A stretch of 50,220 bases of DNA. It comes from Eubacteriaceae bacterium. GTDB lineage: Bacteria; Bacillota; Clostridia; Lachnospirales; Lachnospiraceae. The number at the start of each line of letters is the position of its first letter. Within the stretch, counting starts at the first letter, position 1. The notes under the pieces were generated by a model, which had not been told where the DNA came from, did no database searches, and saw only the letters and a program-made list of their open reading frames with translations. The position numbers and the translations under genes are program-made. This document shows, one piece after another, positions 1-7,686 of the stretch. The stretch lies in assembly GCA_910574015.1 (NCBI GenBank), contig CAJSYQ010000027.1, forward strand, positions 675 through 50,894, read 5' to 3'.

Positions 1-1060
1 TAACAATAGGAACTTCTTTGTAATAAATCGAGTTATAAACTTCCTCGTCTGTTTCATCCAGTGTACGGAGATCTATGAACTTTTGAGAGCCAACTTTACG
101 GAACTGAGTTGGGTTTAAAGCAATCTCACGGTCTTGTTTTTTCATCTTTTTCAGAGAGTGCGTAATGATATATGCACGATTTCCGATGCTGTTAAATCTT
201 CGGTTGCCAGCACTTCCAAGTCCGGAATCAGAGCAATAGATAAACTCACTACAGTTAAAATCCTGGAGAATTTTAGACTCTAAAGGTTTCAGGGTTGTCT
301 GCTCATTTTGATTCCCCGGAAAAATATCAAAAGCAAGCGGAATCCCATCAGTATCCATGAATAATCCCATGGTTACGATTGGATTTGGCCTGTTCTCTTT
401 ACTTTTCCCATAACGCCTGGAATCACTTTCTTCTTCAATTTCAAAGTAATAATTCGTACAGTCATAATAAAGAATACGGTTGTTTCTTGGATGAATAAAG
501 TTGGAGTTCTTATAAAGCTCACTTTGAATGAAGTCTGATTCTTCCGCAATCACAGAGAGTGAGCGGTAAACGTCCTGCAGACTGTATTTGGGTGGTTCTA
601 ATAAGGACCGGCAATACTCATAACTGGCCAGTTTACTGGAGGGAGAAAGGATTCTTGCATAGACAAGATCCGTAAGTACCGCATGTAAATCATATTTAAA
701 TTTATGATGTTCTTTAATGGTTCTACAAATTTTATCCAATCGAAGTTGAGTGCAGAGTACCTGAAGAAAAAGGTAACCAACATTGAAAGAACGTTGTTCA
801 TTTAATGGTATGGCTGCAGCTTTAGAAAGCTCTACCGCAACTTTTCCTGTCTCCTGCTTATAAAGCTCAGTTTCTTTGGCTGCCTGTTCTTTCGCCCATG
901 ACATTAACTGATTTTTATCACCATCAAAATGTTCTAAGAGAGAATTATACTTTCCAAGCTTTTTGTAAATGCGGGAAGATGATTTACCGTTTTCTTTTCG
1001 AAATGACTGGTAAATATAGACATCTTTATTATTTTTGCTGCCTGTAATTGCAATATACAT
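1..1060 (-). CDS. IS1634-type (IS4-like DDE) transposase, 3' end outside window
   Basis: The reverse strand is open without interruption from an ATG at 1060-1058 to the left edge, giving at least 353 residues starting MYIAITGSKN. It contains the two acidic blocks expected of IS1634/IS4-type DDE transposases: YYDCTNYYFE near residue 197 and CSDSGLGS near residue 276, with the intervening GKSKENRPNP and FPGNQNEQTT motifs. The enzyme would cut and join the ends of its own insertion sequence. A possible ribosome site (AAAGGGG) lies about 11 bases before the ATG, and a TATACT -10-like box is at 1091-1086. The C-terminus with the last catalytic glutamate is outside the window, so whether the gene is intact cannot be judged. 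The family call is from remembered motifs. Confidence 0.85.
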   Translation of the reverse strand, partial: MYIAITGSKNNKDVYIYQSFRKENGKSSSRIYKKLGKYNSLLEHFDGDKNQLMSWAKEQAAKETELYKQETGKVAVELSKAAAIPLNEQRSFNVGYLFLQVLCTQLRLDKICRTIKEHHKFKYDLHAVLTDLVYARILSPSSKLASYEYCRSLLEPPKYSLQDVYRSLSVIAEESDFIQSELYKNSNFIHPRNNRILYYDCTNYYFEIEEESDSRRYGKSKENRPNPIVTMGLFMDTDGIPLAFDIFPGNQNEQTTLKPLESKILQDFNCSEFIYCSDSGLGSAGNRRFNSIGNRAYIITHSLKKMKKQDREIALNPTQFRKVGSQKFIDLRTLDETDEEVYNSIYYKEVPIV

Positions 1061-1129
1061 GATAAGAAAAACCCCTTTTCTTTATAGTATAACACACTAT
1101 TACAAACAAGTACATATAGAATCAAAAAA

Positions 1130-1193
1130 TTTGACAAAAAAATACAGGCATTACAAGGCCTGCAACGTATTTTTCTCTTATTCAACTGTCAAA
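1130..1193. repeat. Nested inverted repeats at the end of the insertion sequence
   Basis: TTTGACA at 1130-1136 is mirrored by TGTCAAA at 1187-1193. Inside them lies a hairpin with A-tract plus CAGGC (1137-1149) pairing with GCCTG (1158-1162) and GTATTTTT (1167-1174), with a small bulge. The run of A on one side and T on the other would let it act as a transcription terminator in both directions. It sits between the transposase start and the broken excisionase, so it probably belongs to the terminal region of the IS. The exact IS end cannot be set because the other end is not in the window. Confidence 0.5.
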
Positions 1194-1200
1194 CTCCCGT

Positions 1201-1278
1201 ATGTTGTATGTGGGGCGTAAGAAATTAATCAAGCGGAAAGAGTTTGAACGGTTTATCAGCGAAAATATTGAATTATAA
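1201..1278 (+). pseudogene. Excisionase (xis) C-terminal remnant
   Basis: The frame ending at the TAA at 1276-1278 reads MLYVGRKKLIKRKEF followed by ERFISENIEL. This resembles the final wing and helix of Tn916-type excisionases and MerR-like helix-turn-helix proteins, which typically end in a YVGxKxLIKRxxFExF pattern. It lies 110 bases before the integrase, the usual xis-int order. The N-terminal half is missing: upstream DNA is the IS end region, so the gene appears truncated by the insertion. The frame stays open a little further upstream (to about 1160) but without excisionase character. The function is inferred from the short match and the position. Confidence 0.55.
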
Positions 1279-1313
1279 ATCAGAAATTAAAGTATTGAAT
1301 TGTCAAGAGAATA

Positions 1314-1342
1314 TGGACTTATGGGCTGTTATATGGTAATAT
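1314..1342 (+). promoter_or_regulatory. Possible promoter of the integrase gene
   Basis: TGGACT at 1314-1319 and TAATAT at 1337-1342 are separated by 17 bases and lie about 47 bases before the integrase ATG. The -35 box matches the consensus in four of six bases, so this is only a plausible sigma-A site. Confidence 0.35.
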
Positions 1343-1388
1343 ATAAGTTACTGTATTAGGGCTTCTTTGCTGAAAGGAGTTATAAAAT

Positions 1389-2519
1389 ATGGGAAAAGAC
1401 TTAAAAGGGAAGGAGCTAGGTGTCGGAATAACTCAACAGAAAAATAGGTTATATTCTGCAAGATTTGTAGATAAATTTGGTAAACGGAGACAGAAGCGGT
1501 TCAAAAAGTTACAGGAATGCAGACAGTGGATTGCAGATGCAACCTATGTCGATGAACATAGTAACATCTTGCAGGCAACAGACATAATGGTAGACTCATG
1601 GTTTGATTATTGGATTGATATCAAGAAAAAGACGGTGAGACCTAACACGGTTAGAAATTACACAGAACGATACAATCGTAATATTAAGAAAATCATTGGG
1701 AAAATGCTGTTGTCGGAAGTAAAACCTCTGCACTGTCAGAAGATATTTAGTGATATGGCTGATGAAGATTATCGGACAAGCACGATCCATCAGACAAGAA
1801 TTGCTCTATTCAATATGTTAGAGTTTGCCAAAGAAAATGATGTGATCCGCTATAATCCATGCAAGAAGTCAGTGAAGAGTGACATGGGTAAACCTTCGCA
1901 GAAAAAGGAGGCGCTGACGGTAGACATACAGAAAGTGTTTTTGGAGTATGCGAGCGGTCAAAGTTATGAGTATCAGTATCGTTTTATTCTGCAGACCGGG
2001 TTACGGACTGGTGAATTGGTGGCTTTGAAATGGGAAGATATAGATTTCCAGAACAAGACACTGAAGATTCAGCGGTCTATGGAGTACAGATATTCGGTAG
2101 GTGAGTGGAGAATTGGAGAACCCAAAAGCAAATCGGGCTATAGGACGATTCCGCTGACAGATGAGGCTATCGACATATTGAAACGCCAGAAAGAAAAAAA
2201 TAAGAAAATCAAAATAATTTCATTGGAATGGAGCGAATTTGTGTTTTTATGCAGGAAAGGTACGCCAATCAAGAACAGTACATATGATACGGCTTTGTTT
2301 AAGATTTGTGACAAGTCACAGATTCCGAGATTTTCCATGCATGTATTGCGCCACACATTTGCGACCAGATGTATCGAAGGCGGCATGAAACCAAAAACGC
2401 TGCAGATTATTCTGGGACATTCTAATATTGGAATTACTATGAATTTATATGTTCACACTACCGAGGAGGAAAAGTTAAAGGAAATCGAATTGGTAGCGGA
2501 TGCCCTTAATGTTGTATAA
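1389..2519 (+). CDS. Tyrosine recombinase / integrase (Tn916-type)
   Basis: This 376-residue protein has the three-part build of Tn916 and phage integrases. An N-terminal arm-type DNA-binding domain spans about residues 1-55, a SAM-like core-binding domain about 60-170, and the catalytic domain about 180-376. The catalytic residues are visible: Arg in GLRTGELVAL, Lys in KSKSGYRTIPL, His-x-x-Arg in MHVLRHTFATR, His in LGHSNIGIT and the Tyr nucleophile in MNLYVHT. It would integrate and excise a mobile element by site-specific recombination. A broken excisionase and an IS lie upstream and ychF lies downstream. The ribosome site GAAAGGAG precedes the ATG. The integrase looks intact, but without a working excisionase on this side the element is probably fixed. 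Confidence 0.92.
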   Translation: MGKDLKGKELGVGITQQKNRLYSARFVDKFGKRRQKRFKKLQECRQWIADATYVDEHSNILQATDIMVDSWFDYWIDIKKKTVRPNTVRNYTERYNRNIKKIIGKMLLSEVKPLHCQKIFSDMADEDYRTSTIHQTRIALFNMLEFAKENDVIRYNPCKKSVKSDMGKPSQKKEALTVDIQKVFLEYASGQSYEYQYRFILQTGLRTGELVALKWEDIDFQNKTLKIQRSMEYRYSVGEWRIGEPKSKSGYRTIPLTDEAIDILKRQKEKNKKIKIISLEWSEFVFLCRKGTPIKNSTYDTALFKICDKSQIPRFSMHVLRHTFATRCIEGGMKPKTLQIILGHSNIGITMNLYVHTTEEEKLKEIELVADALNVV

Positions 2520-2523
2520 AAAT

Positions 2524-2543
2524 GGTGCACTAAATGGTGCACC
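2524..2543. repeat. Palindromic GGTGCAC pair after the integrase, possible attachment or Int-binding site
   Basis: Just after the integrase stop, GGTGCAC (2524-2530) and GTGCACC (2537-2543) form an inverted repeat around a six-base spacer. Because GTGCAC is itself a palindrome, the two copies also read as direct repeats (ATGGTGCAC twice). There is no T-run after it, so it does not look like an ordinary terminator. Its place between int and the chromosomal gene ychF fits an element end. Confidence 0.4.
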
Positions 2544-2605
2544 TGCAAATAAAGGTATGTCAGAAAAGCCATAAAATAAAGGAATTTTAGGAGGAATATA
2601 GAAAA

Positions 2606-3703
2606 ATGAAACTAGGAATCGTAGGCCTGCCTAATGTAGGAAAAAGTACATTATTTAATTCCCTGACAAAAGCGGGAGCGGAATCGGCAAATTATCCGTT
2701 CTGTACCATTGACCCCAATGTCGGGGTTGTTCCGGTGCCGGATGAGAGACTGGACGTGCTGACGAAAATGCATGAGTCAAAGAAGACGGTTCCGGCTGTC
2801 ATTGAATTTGTCGATATCGCCGGGCTGGTGAAAGGGGCTTCCAAAGGAGAGGGGCTGGGGAACCAGTTTCTTGCCAACATCCGTGAAGTGGATGCCATTG
2901 TTCATGTTGTGCGATGCTTTGAGGACACCAACATTGTCCATGTGGACGGCAGCATTGATCCGCTCCGGGATATCGAGACCATAAATCTGGAGTTGATCTT
3001 CTCGGATATTGAGATTCTGGATAGAAGGATAGCCAAGGGATCCCGTGGTGCCAATAACGATAAGAAGCTGGCCAGAGAGGTGGAACTGATGAAACGGCTC
3101 AAAGCGTTTCTGGAGGATGGCAGTCTGGCGAAGAACTTTGAACTGGCGGATGAGGATGAAGCGGCATGGTTTAATGAATATAATCTGCTTACGGCGAAAC
3201 CGGTGATCTATGCGGCCAATGTGGCGGAGGATGAACTGGCGGATGAGGCCGTCGGAAATGAACAGGTGAATAAGGTACGGGAATTTGCCAGGGAAGAAAG
3301 ATCCGAGGTTTTTGTGATCTGTGCCCAGATCGAGCAGGAGATTGCGGAGCTGGATGAGGATGAGAAGAAAATGTTTCTGGAGGATCTTGGTCTTACAGAA
3401 TCGGGACTGGAAAAACTGATCCGGGCCAGTTATCATATTCTTGGTCTCATCAGTTTCCTGACTACGGGGCCCGACGAGACCAGGGCATGGACCATTACAG
3501 AGGGCACGAAGGCGCCGCAGGCGGCAGGAAAGATCCATACGGATTTTGAACGCGGTTTTATCCGGGCAGAGGTGGTTTCCTACGATCATCTTGTGGAGCA
3601 TGGCGGTTATAACGGGGCGAAGGAAAAAGGGCTGGTTCGTTCCGAGGGAAAAGAGTATGTAGTCCAGGACGGCGATGTGGTATTGTTCCGTTTTAATGTA
3701 TAA
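2606..3703 (+). CDS. ychF: Redox-regulated ATPase YchF (OLA1 family)
   Basis: This 365-residue protein has the usual YchF length and begins [17 protein letters not shown], an Obg-type P-loop GTPase fold. The G3 region reads [16 protein letters not shown]. The TGS domain fills the C-terminus, including a [10 protein letters not shown] segment and the strongly conserved [14 protein letters not shown] stretch. YchF proteins are cytosolic, bind ATP in preference to GTP, associate with ribosomes and influence stress responses. AGGAGG lies about 10 bases before the ATG. lgt follows after 24 bases, so the two are probably co-transcribed. The gene is ordinary core chromosome and marks the boundary of the mobile element on its left. 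Confidence 0.96.
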   Translation: MKLGIVGLPNVGKSTLFNSLTKAGAESANYPFCTIDPNVGVVPVPDERLDVLTKMHESKKTVPAVIEFVDIAGLVKGASKGEGLGNQFLANIREVDAIVHVVRCFEDTNIVHVDGSIDPLRDIETINLELIFSDIEILDRRIAKGSRGANNDKKLAREVELMKRLKAFLEDGSLAKNFELADEDEAAWFNEYNLLTAKPVIYAANVAEDELADEAVGNEQVNKVREFAREERSEVFVICAQIEQEIAELDEDEKKMFLEDLGLTESGLEKLIRASYHILGLISFLTTGPDETRAWTITEGTKAPQAAGKIHTDFERGFIRAEVVSYDHLVEHGGYNGAKEKGLVRSEGKEYVVQDGDVVLFRFNV

Positions 3704-3727
3704 GGATAAGAAAGGAATCAAACACTT

Positions 3728-5431
3728 ATGAATGGTGCAGATATTGCATTCCCTCATTTGGGGATTTATATACCGTCCCTGCCGAAAGGCATTACGATTG
3801 GCGGATTTACGATTGCCTATTATGGAATCATTATAGCCAGCGCTATGATAGCAGGTTTGATGCTGGCAAGATGGCAGGCAAAAAGGTCGGGACAGAACCC
3901 AGAAGTGTATATGGATTATATTATATTTGGAATCATATTTTCCATTATTGGTGCCCGGTTATATTATGTGGCGTTTCAATGGGAAGATTATAAGGATAAT
4001 CTGCTTCAGATTTTCAATATCCGCGGCGGCGGCATGGCAATTTACGGTTCTGTTATTGGAGCGGTTTTGACCGCTATTGTGTATTGCCGAAGAAAAAAAT
4101 ATAAATTTTCCCTTTTTGCGGATACGGCTGTATTGGGGCTGATCCTGGGACAGATCATAGGCCGGTTCGGTAATTTTATGAACCGGGAAGCTTTTGGGGA
4201 ATATACGGATTCGCTTTTCGCTATGCGTCTGAAGACAGACCAGGTTTCACTTTCGAATGTAACGAATCAGATGTGGGAGAATGTGGTGACTCAGGATGAT
4301 GTGAGTTATATACAGGTACATCCAACTTTTCTATATGAGGCAGTCTGGAATCTGGTGGTGCTTGTTCTTATGATCTGGCGGTCAAAGCATAAGAAGTTTG
4401 ATGGAGAGATATTTCTTATGTATCTGGTGGGATATGGAATCGGACGGACATGGATCGAGGGTCTGCGGACAGATCAGCTGCAGATTGGTTCTACAGGCAT
4501 TGCGGTATCCCAGGTGCTGTCTGCCCTGCTGGCAGTAGGAGGCATCGGGTACTGGATCTATCGTCTTATCAAAGAGAAGAAACAAATTAAGAACATATCT
4601 GCCATGTCTGGATTTTTTCTGTTTTTAGTTCTTCTGGCTGCCCCGCTGTATTTGGGAGAAGGTACAGAAGCAAGGGCTGCAAGTCCCAGACAGGAAATTG
4701 AAAGGAGCATTGTCAGGGAAATTCCCTCGAAACATAAAGTAAGAAAGACTTTTTATGCTGACTATGACAGGAACGGGAGGCCGGAGGCTTTCGTGCTGAC
4801 AGGGCCGAAAAAAAAGAAAAATGAGCAGGCGGAGACAGAGTTGACGCTCTGGTTTGCCTATGTGAAAAATGGAAATGTGGTGTCTCGGAAACTGCGGCAG
4901 GATGTCCTTGGAACCTCTGGATTTCTGAAACTGCAAAGCGTCACCCTGTTCCGGGCCCAGACCTATTGTACCACCAGCGGTCCAGAGGATCTGTATCGTG
5001 TGACAGGGAATAAGGTGACTAAAATTTTTCATGGAGATCTGATGGCACCATGGGCGGGAGATTCCTTTACATCTGTTCACAGCACCTATGACAGTGCATA
5101 TGATAAAAGTGCGGGAGTTACTCTTGGCCATACTTGGAAACCCTATTATTTTTATTATAAGAATGGGAAAATATATGAACATAACGGGAAGAAGATTACT
5201 TCTTCCCGTTTTATGAGGTACAAAAATGCAGAAAAGATACTGAAGAGATATAGGAAAATGGGTAAGGTTAGATCAATCATCTACCGATCCAATGGTCTGA
5301 TCCATATTAATTTTGAAAAGAAATATAATGATGGGGATAAAAGCTATAGCAATGTAACCTTGCATGTATCAGGAAACATGTTGAAAAAACCGGTCGTGAA
5401 GGAGGGGATTTATAAAAAGAAATTTATGTAA
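3728..5431 (+). CDS. lgt: Prolipoprotein diacylglyceryl transferase with a long C-terminal extracytoplasmic extension
   Basis: The first roughly 290 residues are a complete Lgt, the membrane enzyme that moves diacylglycerol from phosphatidylglycerol to the lipobox cysteine of prelipoproteins. Visible signatures are RGGGMAIYGSVIGA, GQIIGRFGNFMNREAFG (near residue 144) and HPTFLYEAVWNL, with seven or so membrane segments. The normal family length is about 260-300, but this frame continues to 567. The extra part begins with a hydrophobic stretch (MSGFFLFLVLLAAP, from residue 293) followed by an ARAAS sequence like a signal-peptidase site. It then has about 245 hydrophilic residues with a calcium-loop-like DYDRNGRPEAFVL motif. 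This looks like a secreted protein joined in frame to Lgt. An internal ATG at 4604 has no good ribosome site. A strong terminator follows the gene. Confidence 0.88.
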   Translation: MNGADIAFPHLGIYIPSLPKGITIGGFTIAYYGIIIASAMIAGLMLARWQAKRSGQNPEVYMDYIIFGIIFSIIGARLYYVAFQWEDYKDNLLQIFNIRGGGMAIYGSVIGAVLTAIVYCRRKKYKFSLFADTAVLGLILGQIIGRFGNFMNREAFGEYTDSLFAMRLKTDQVSLSNVTNQMWENVVTQDDVSYIQVHPTFLYEAVWNLVVLVLMIWRSKHKKFDGEIFLMYLVGYGIGRTWIEGLRTDQLQIGSTGIAVSQVLSALLAVGGIGYWIYRLIKEKKQIKNISAMSGFFLFLVLLAAPLYLGEGTEARAASPRQEIERSIVREIPSKHKVRKTFYADYDRNGRPEAFVLTGPKKKKNEQAETELTLWFAYVKNGNVVSRKLRQDVLGTSGFLKLQSVTLFRAQTYCTTSGPEDLYRVTGNKVTKIFHGDLMAPWAGDSFTSVHSTYDSAYDKSAGVTLGHTWKPYYFYYKNGKIYEHNGKKITSSRFMRYKNAEKILKRYRKMGKVRSIIYRSNGLIHINFEKKYNDGDKSYSNVTLHVSGNMLKKPVVKEGIYKKKFM

Positions 5432-5482
5432 TGCAACAGTGCCAGGAGACAGAAAGGCATAACAATCTGACAGATCATACCG

Positions 5483-5518
5483 CGCATGGGAAATGTTATT
5501 TTCCCATGCGTTCTTTTT
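5483..5518 (+). terminator. Rho-independent terminator after lgt
   Basis: An 11-bp perfect stem (CGCATGGGAAA at 5483-5493 with TTTCCCATGCG at 5500-5510), a six-base loop and the tail TTCTTTTT end the ychF-lgt unit and isolate it from the mraZ operon. Confidence 0.92.
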
Positions 5519-5594
5519 ATGTGGGAATGTATCGTGAGGGAGCAGCGCCGTTCCACTGTTTCGAATGTGCCCGAAAACCCGCCAAAAATCGACA

Positions 5595-5627
5595 TTGTGG
5601 ATGGGTTGTGGATGCAATGTGGAGTAA
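5595..5627. promoter_or_regulatory. Three 11-bp phased repeats directly upstream of the mraZ promoter
   Basis: TGTGGA occurs at 5596-5601, 5607-5612 and 5618-5623, exactly 11 bases apart, as TTGTGGATGGG, TTGTGGATGCA and ATGTGGAGTAA. One helical turn of spacing puts all copies on one face of the DNA, ending 8 bases before the -35 box. The core resembles the reverse complement of a DnaA box (TGTGGATAA), but only partly. A factor binding here could activate or modulate dcw transcription. The binding protein is unknown. Confidence 0.45.
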
Positions 5628-5634
5628 CTTTTTC

Positions 5635-5663
5635 TTGCTAATTTCCCTATTGTGGTGTATAGT
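5635..5663 (+). promoter_or_regulatory. mraZ (dcw operon) promoter
   Basis: TTGCTA at 5635-5640 and TATAGT at 5658-5663 are 17 bases apart, a good sigma-A promoter. The MraZ box array starts 8 bases downstream, so a bound MraZ would cover the transcription start. Confidence 0.75.
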
Positions 5664-5670
5664 TGTATTA

Positions 5671-5720
5671 AAAGTGGTGGAAAGTGGTGGAAAGTGCCAC
5701 GAAGTGGAAAAAAGGTGGCG
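5671..5720 (+). promoter_or_regulatory. MraZ operator: five 10-bp direct repeats
   Basis: The blocks AAAGTGGTGG, AAAGTGGTGG, AAAGTGCCAC, GAAGTGGAAA and AAAGGTGGCG run head to tail with a strict 10-base period. Tandem GTGG/TGGG-type repeats just after the promoter are the known target of MraZ, an octameric autoregulator. The first two copies are identical, and the third and fifth are degenerate. This is strong evidence that the cluster is repressed by its own first gene. Confidence 0.85.
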
Positions 5721-5783
5721 GAGGATGTCAGACCACTGGAAAGAAACTGATTTCTTCCACGATACGGAAGTTGGTGAAGCAAT

Positions 5784-6212
5784 ATGTTTATGGGCACATA
5801 CGAACACGGGATGGATGCCAAGGGACGGGTTATCGTTCCGGCGAAGCTCCGTGAAAGTCTGGGAGAATCCTTTGTAGTCACATTGGGACTTGACGGCTGC
5901 CTGTTTGCATACCCAATGGAAGAATGGGAGGGCTTCATTGACAAGCTGAAAGGACTTCCCGGGAATAAGGAAGGAAGAAAGTTACAGCGTCATTTCATGG
6001 CGAATGCGGCTTTGTGTGAAGTGGATAAACAGGGGAGGACCCTGATTCCGGCAAAACTGCGTGAAGCGGCGGGATTGACAAAGGATATCGTCTTTGTTGG
6101 TGTTTTATCCAAGATTGAGATCTGGAGCAAAGAGATTTATGAAGCGAATGATGACTTTGGTGATATTGACGATATAGCAGATCATATGTCTGAATTTGGA
6201 CTGAGTTTCTAG
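5784..6212 (+). CDS. mraZ: Transcriptional regulator MraZ
   Basis: This 142-residue protein has two AbrB-like (swapped-hairpin) DNA-binding halves. The first opens [21 protein letters not shown]; the second contains [17 protein letters not shown] around residues 80-96. Both carry the conserved DxxGRxxxPxxLR signature. MraZ forms a ring that binds the tandem repeats in its own promoter and controls the dcw operon. The boxes are visible at 5671-5720. It is the first gene of the cluster, as is usual, and rsmH follows 14 bases after its stop. The ATG is preceded by GGAAGTTGGTGAAG. Confidence 0.96.
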   Translation: MFMGTYEHGMDAKGRVIVPAKLRESLGESFVVTLGLDGCLFAYPMEEWEGFIDKLKGLPGNKEGRKLQRHFMANAALCEVDKQGRTLIPAKLREAAGLTKDIVFVGVLSKIEIWSKEIYEANDDFGDIDDIADHMSEFGLSF

Positions 6213-6226
6213 AAAGGAGAAAGGAG

Positions 6227-7168
6227 ATGGAATTTAAGCATGTATCCGTTCTTCTGGAGGAAACGGTAGAGGCACTTCAGGTTAAACCAGACGGGATCTA
6301 TGTAGACGGAACTCTCGGCGGGGCAGGACATGCCTGCCAGATCTGCCGGCGTCTGGGGGATCGGGGCCGTTTTGTCGGGATCGATCAGGATGAGGAGGCA
6401 ATCGCTGTCTCTACAGAGCGTTTAAGAGAGTTTGGAGAGAAAGTCAGTATTATAAAAAGCAACTATGGGCAGATGAAACAGGTATTGCAGGATCTGGGAA
6501 TTCATAAAGCAGATGGTATTTTGTTGGACTTGGGGGTATCCTCTTACCAGCTGGACAATGCAGAGAGGGGATTTTCCTATATGGCAGATGCCCCGCTGGA
6601 TATGAGGATGGACAGGGAACAGACAGTCAGTGCAAAGGATATTGTAAACACTTATCCGGAGGCGGAATTGTTCCGGATCATCCGGGAGTACGGGGAAGAG
6701 AGGTACGCCAGAAGCATCGCAGCAAATATAGTGAGAGCCAGAGAAAACAAAAGCATAGAGACGACTTTCCAGCTGGTGGATATTATTCGCAGATCTATGC
6801 CGGCGAAGGCGAGAAATGGAAAGGGACATCCGGCAAAGAGGACATTTCAGGCGCTCCGGATCGAGTGCAACCATGAGCTGGAGGTGCTTCGGGAGGTGCT
6901 GGATGAAATGGTGGATCTGCTGAACGATCACGGCCGGCTGTGCATCATTACATTTCATTCGCTGGAGGACCGGATTGTTAAGGTCAGTTATCGGAGAAAT
7001 GAGAATCCATGCACCTGTCCGCCGGATTTTCCCGTCTGTGTCTGCGGGAAGAAGTCCCGGGGAAAGGTGATAACGAAGAAACCGGTTCTGCCATCGGAGA
7101 GGGAACAGAAGGAGAATTCAAGATCCCAGAGTGCGAAAATGAGGGTTTTTGAAAGGAGCGGTACATAG
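6227..7168 (+). CDS. rsmH: 16S rRNA (cytosine(1402)-N(4))-methyltransferase RsmH
   Basis: This 313-residue protein is the MraW/RsmH SAM-dependent enzyme that methylates N4 of C1402 in the ribosomal P site. It opens with [13 protein letters not shown] and contains the SAM-binding [10 protein letters not shown] near residue 27, [14 protein letters not shown], and a late [14 protein letters not shown] block. All of these are diagnostic. A Cys-rich patch ([12 protein letters not shown]) near residue 265 is common in the family. It lies between mraZ and ftsL, the standard dcw order. AAAGGAGAAAGGAG immediately precedes the ATG. Confidence 0.96.
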   Translation: MEFKHVSVLLEETVEALQVKPDGIYVDGTLGGAGHACQICRRLGDRGRFVGIDQDEEAIAVSTERLREFGEKVSIIKSNYGQMKQVLQDLGIHKADGILLDLGVSSYQLDNAERGFSYMADAPLDMRMDREQTVSAKDIVNTYPEAELFRIIREYGEERYARSIAANIVRARENKSIETTFQLVDIIRRSMPAKARNGKGHPAKRTFQALRIECNHELEVLREVLDEMVDLLNDHGRLCIITFHSLEDRIVKVSYRRNENPCTCPPDFPVCVCGKKSRGKVITKKPVLPSEREQKENSRSQSAKMRVFERSGT

Positions 7169-7206
7169 GAAGGCAATTCGTGTATTTTGATCAGGAGGAA
7201 AATAGC

Positions 7207-7668
7207 ATGGCGAGACAGAAAACACCGTATGTCTATGGAAATACGGTGAGGAAAGCTGATCCGCGTCCGTATTACAATAATGAAGAGGAAATACGGAGAA
7301 GACAGCAGGAGAGAAGACAGCACAAGAGAAGAAAACAGCCCAAACCGCGCGTGGACAAGCTCTCGGTATTTTTTACCTGCATTGCCTTTGCCGCTGTAAT
7401 GGCCGCTGGCATTTTTTACCTTCATCTGCAATTTCAGTCTACCTATCTGAATAAAAGTGTGATAAGATTAGAAAGTGAGATTGTAGAACTGGAGAAAACA
7501 AATAAGGCAGCACAGACAGAACTGGAAACTTATATGGATCTGGATGCTATTTATAAAAAGGCCACAAAAGAGTTAGGAATGAAAAAGGCCGCAAAAGACC
7601 AGATCTACACATATGAGAGCCGGAAGAGCACGCAGATACGCCAGCATGGCAGCATACCGGCAGAATAG
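7207..7668 (+). CDS. ftsL: Cell division protein FtsL-like
   Basis: This small protein (153 residues) has a basic, Arg/Gln-rich cytoplasmic head and one membrane helix at about residues 55-73 (FFTCIAFAAVMAAGIFYLHL). An extracytoplasmic coiled coil follows (IRLESEIVELEKTNKAAQTEL), then LGMKKAAKDQIY. This is the FtsL/DivIC build; these proteins bridge FtsQ and the FtsWI synthase in the divisome. The sequence is too divergent to name by motif alone, but its place between rsmH and the first penicillin-binding protein is decisive. I chose the ATG at 7207 because AGGAGG lies 8 bases before it; a GTG at 7180 has no such site. Confidence 0.85.
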   Translation: MARQKTPYVYGNTVRKADPRPYYNNEEEIRRRQQERRQHKRRKQPKPRVDKLSVFFTCIAFAAVMAAGIFYLHLQFQSTYLNKSVIRLESEIVELEKTNKAAQTELETYMDLDAIYKKATKELGMKKAAKDQIYTYESRKSTQIRQHGSIPAE

Positions 7669-7686
7669 TGAAAATGGAGGGGCTAT

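Noticed and set aside
2777-3757. 326-codon reverse frame opposite ychF
   Set aside because: It is antisense to a clearly coding gene, has no recognisable product, and overlaps the start of lgt as well; a by-product of ychF codon bias.
4604-4606. Independent start for the Lgt extension
   Set aside because: No good ribosome site precedes this ATG and the frame is continuous with Lgt, so I kept one fused gene, with the caveat in the findings.
5595-5627. DnaA boxes / replication origin upstream of mraZ
   Set aside because: The repeats only partly match TTATCCACA, there is no AT-rich unwinding region, and no dnaA or dnaN is nearby.
5431-5877. 148-codon forward frame between lgt and mraZ
   Set aside because: It runs through the terminator, the promoter and the MraZ boxes, has no ribosome site and overlaps the start of mraZ.
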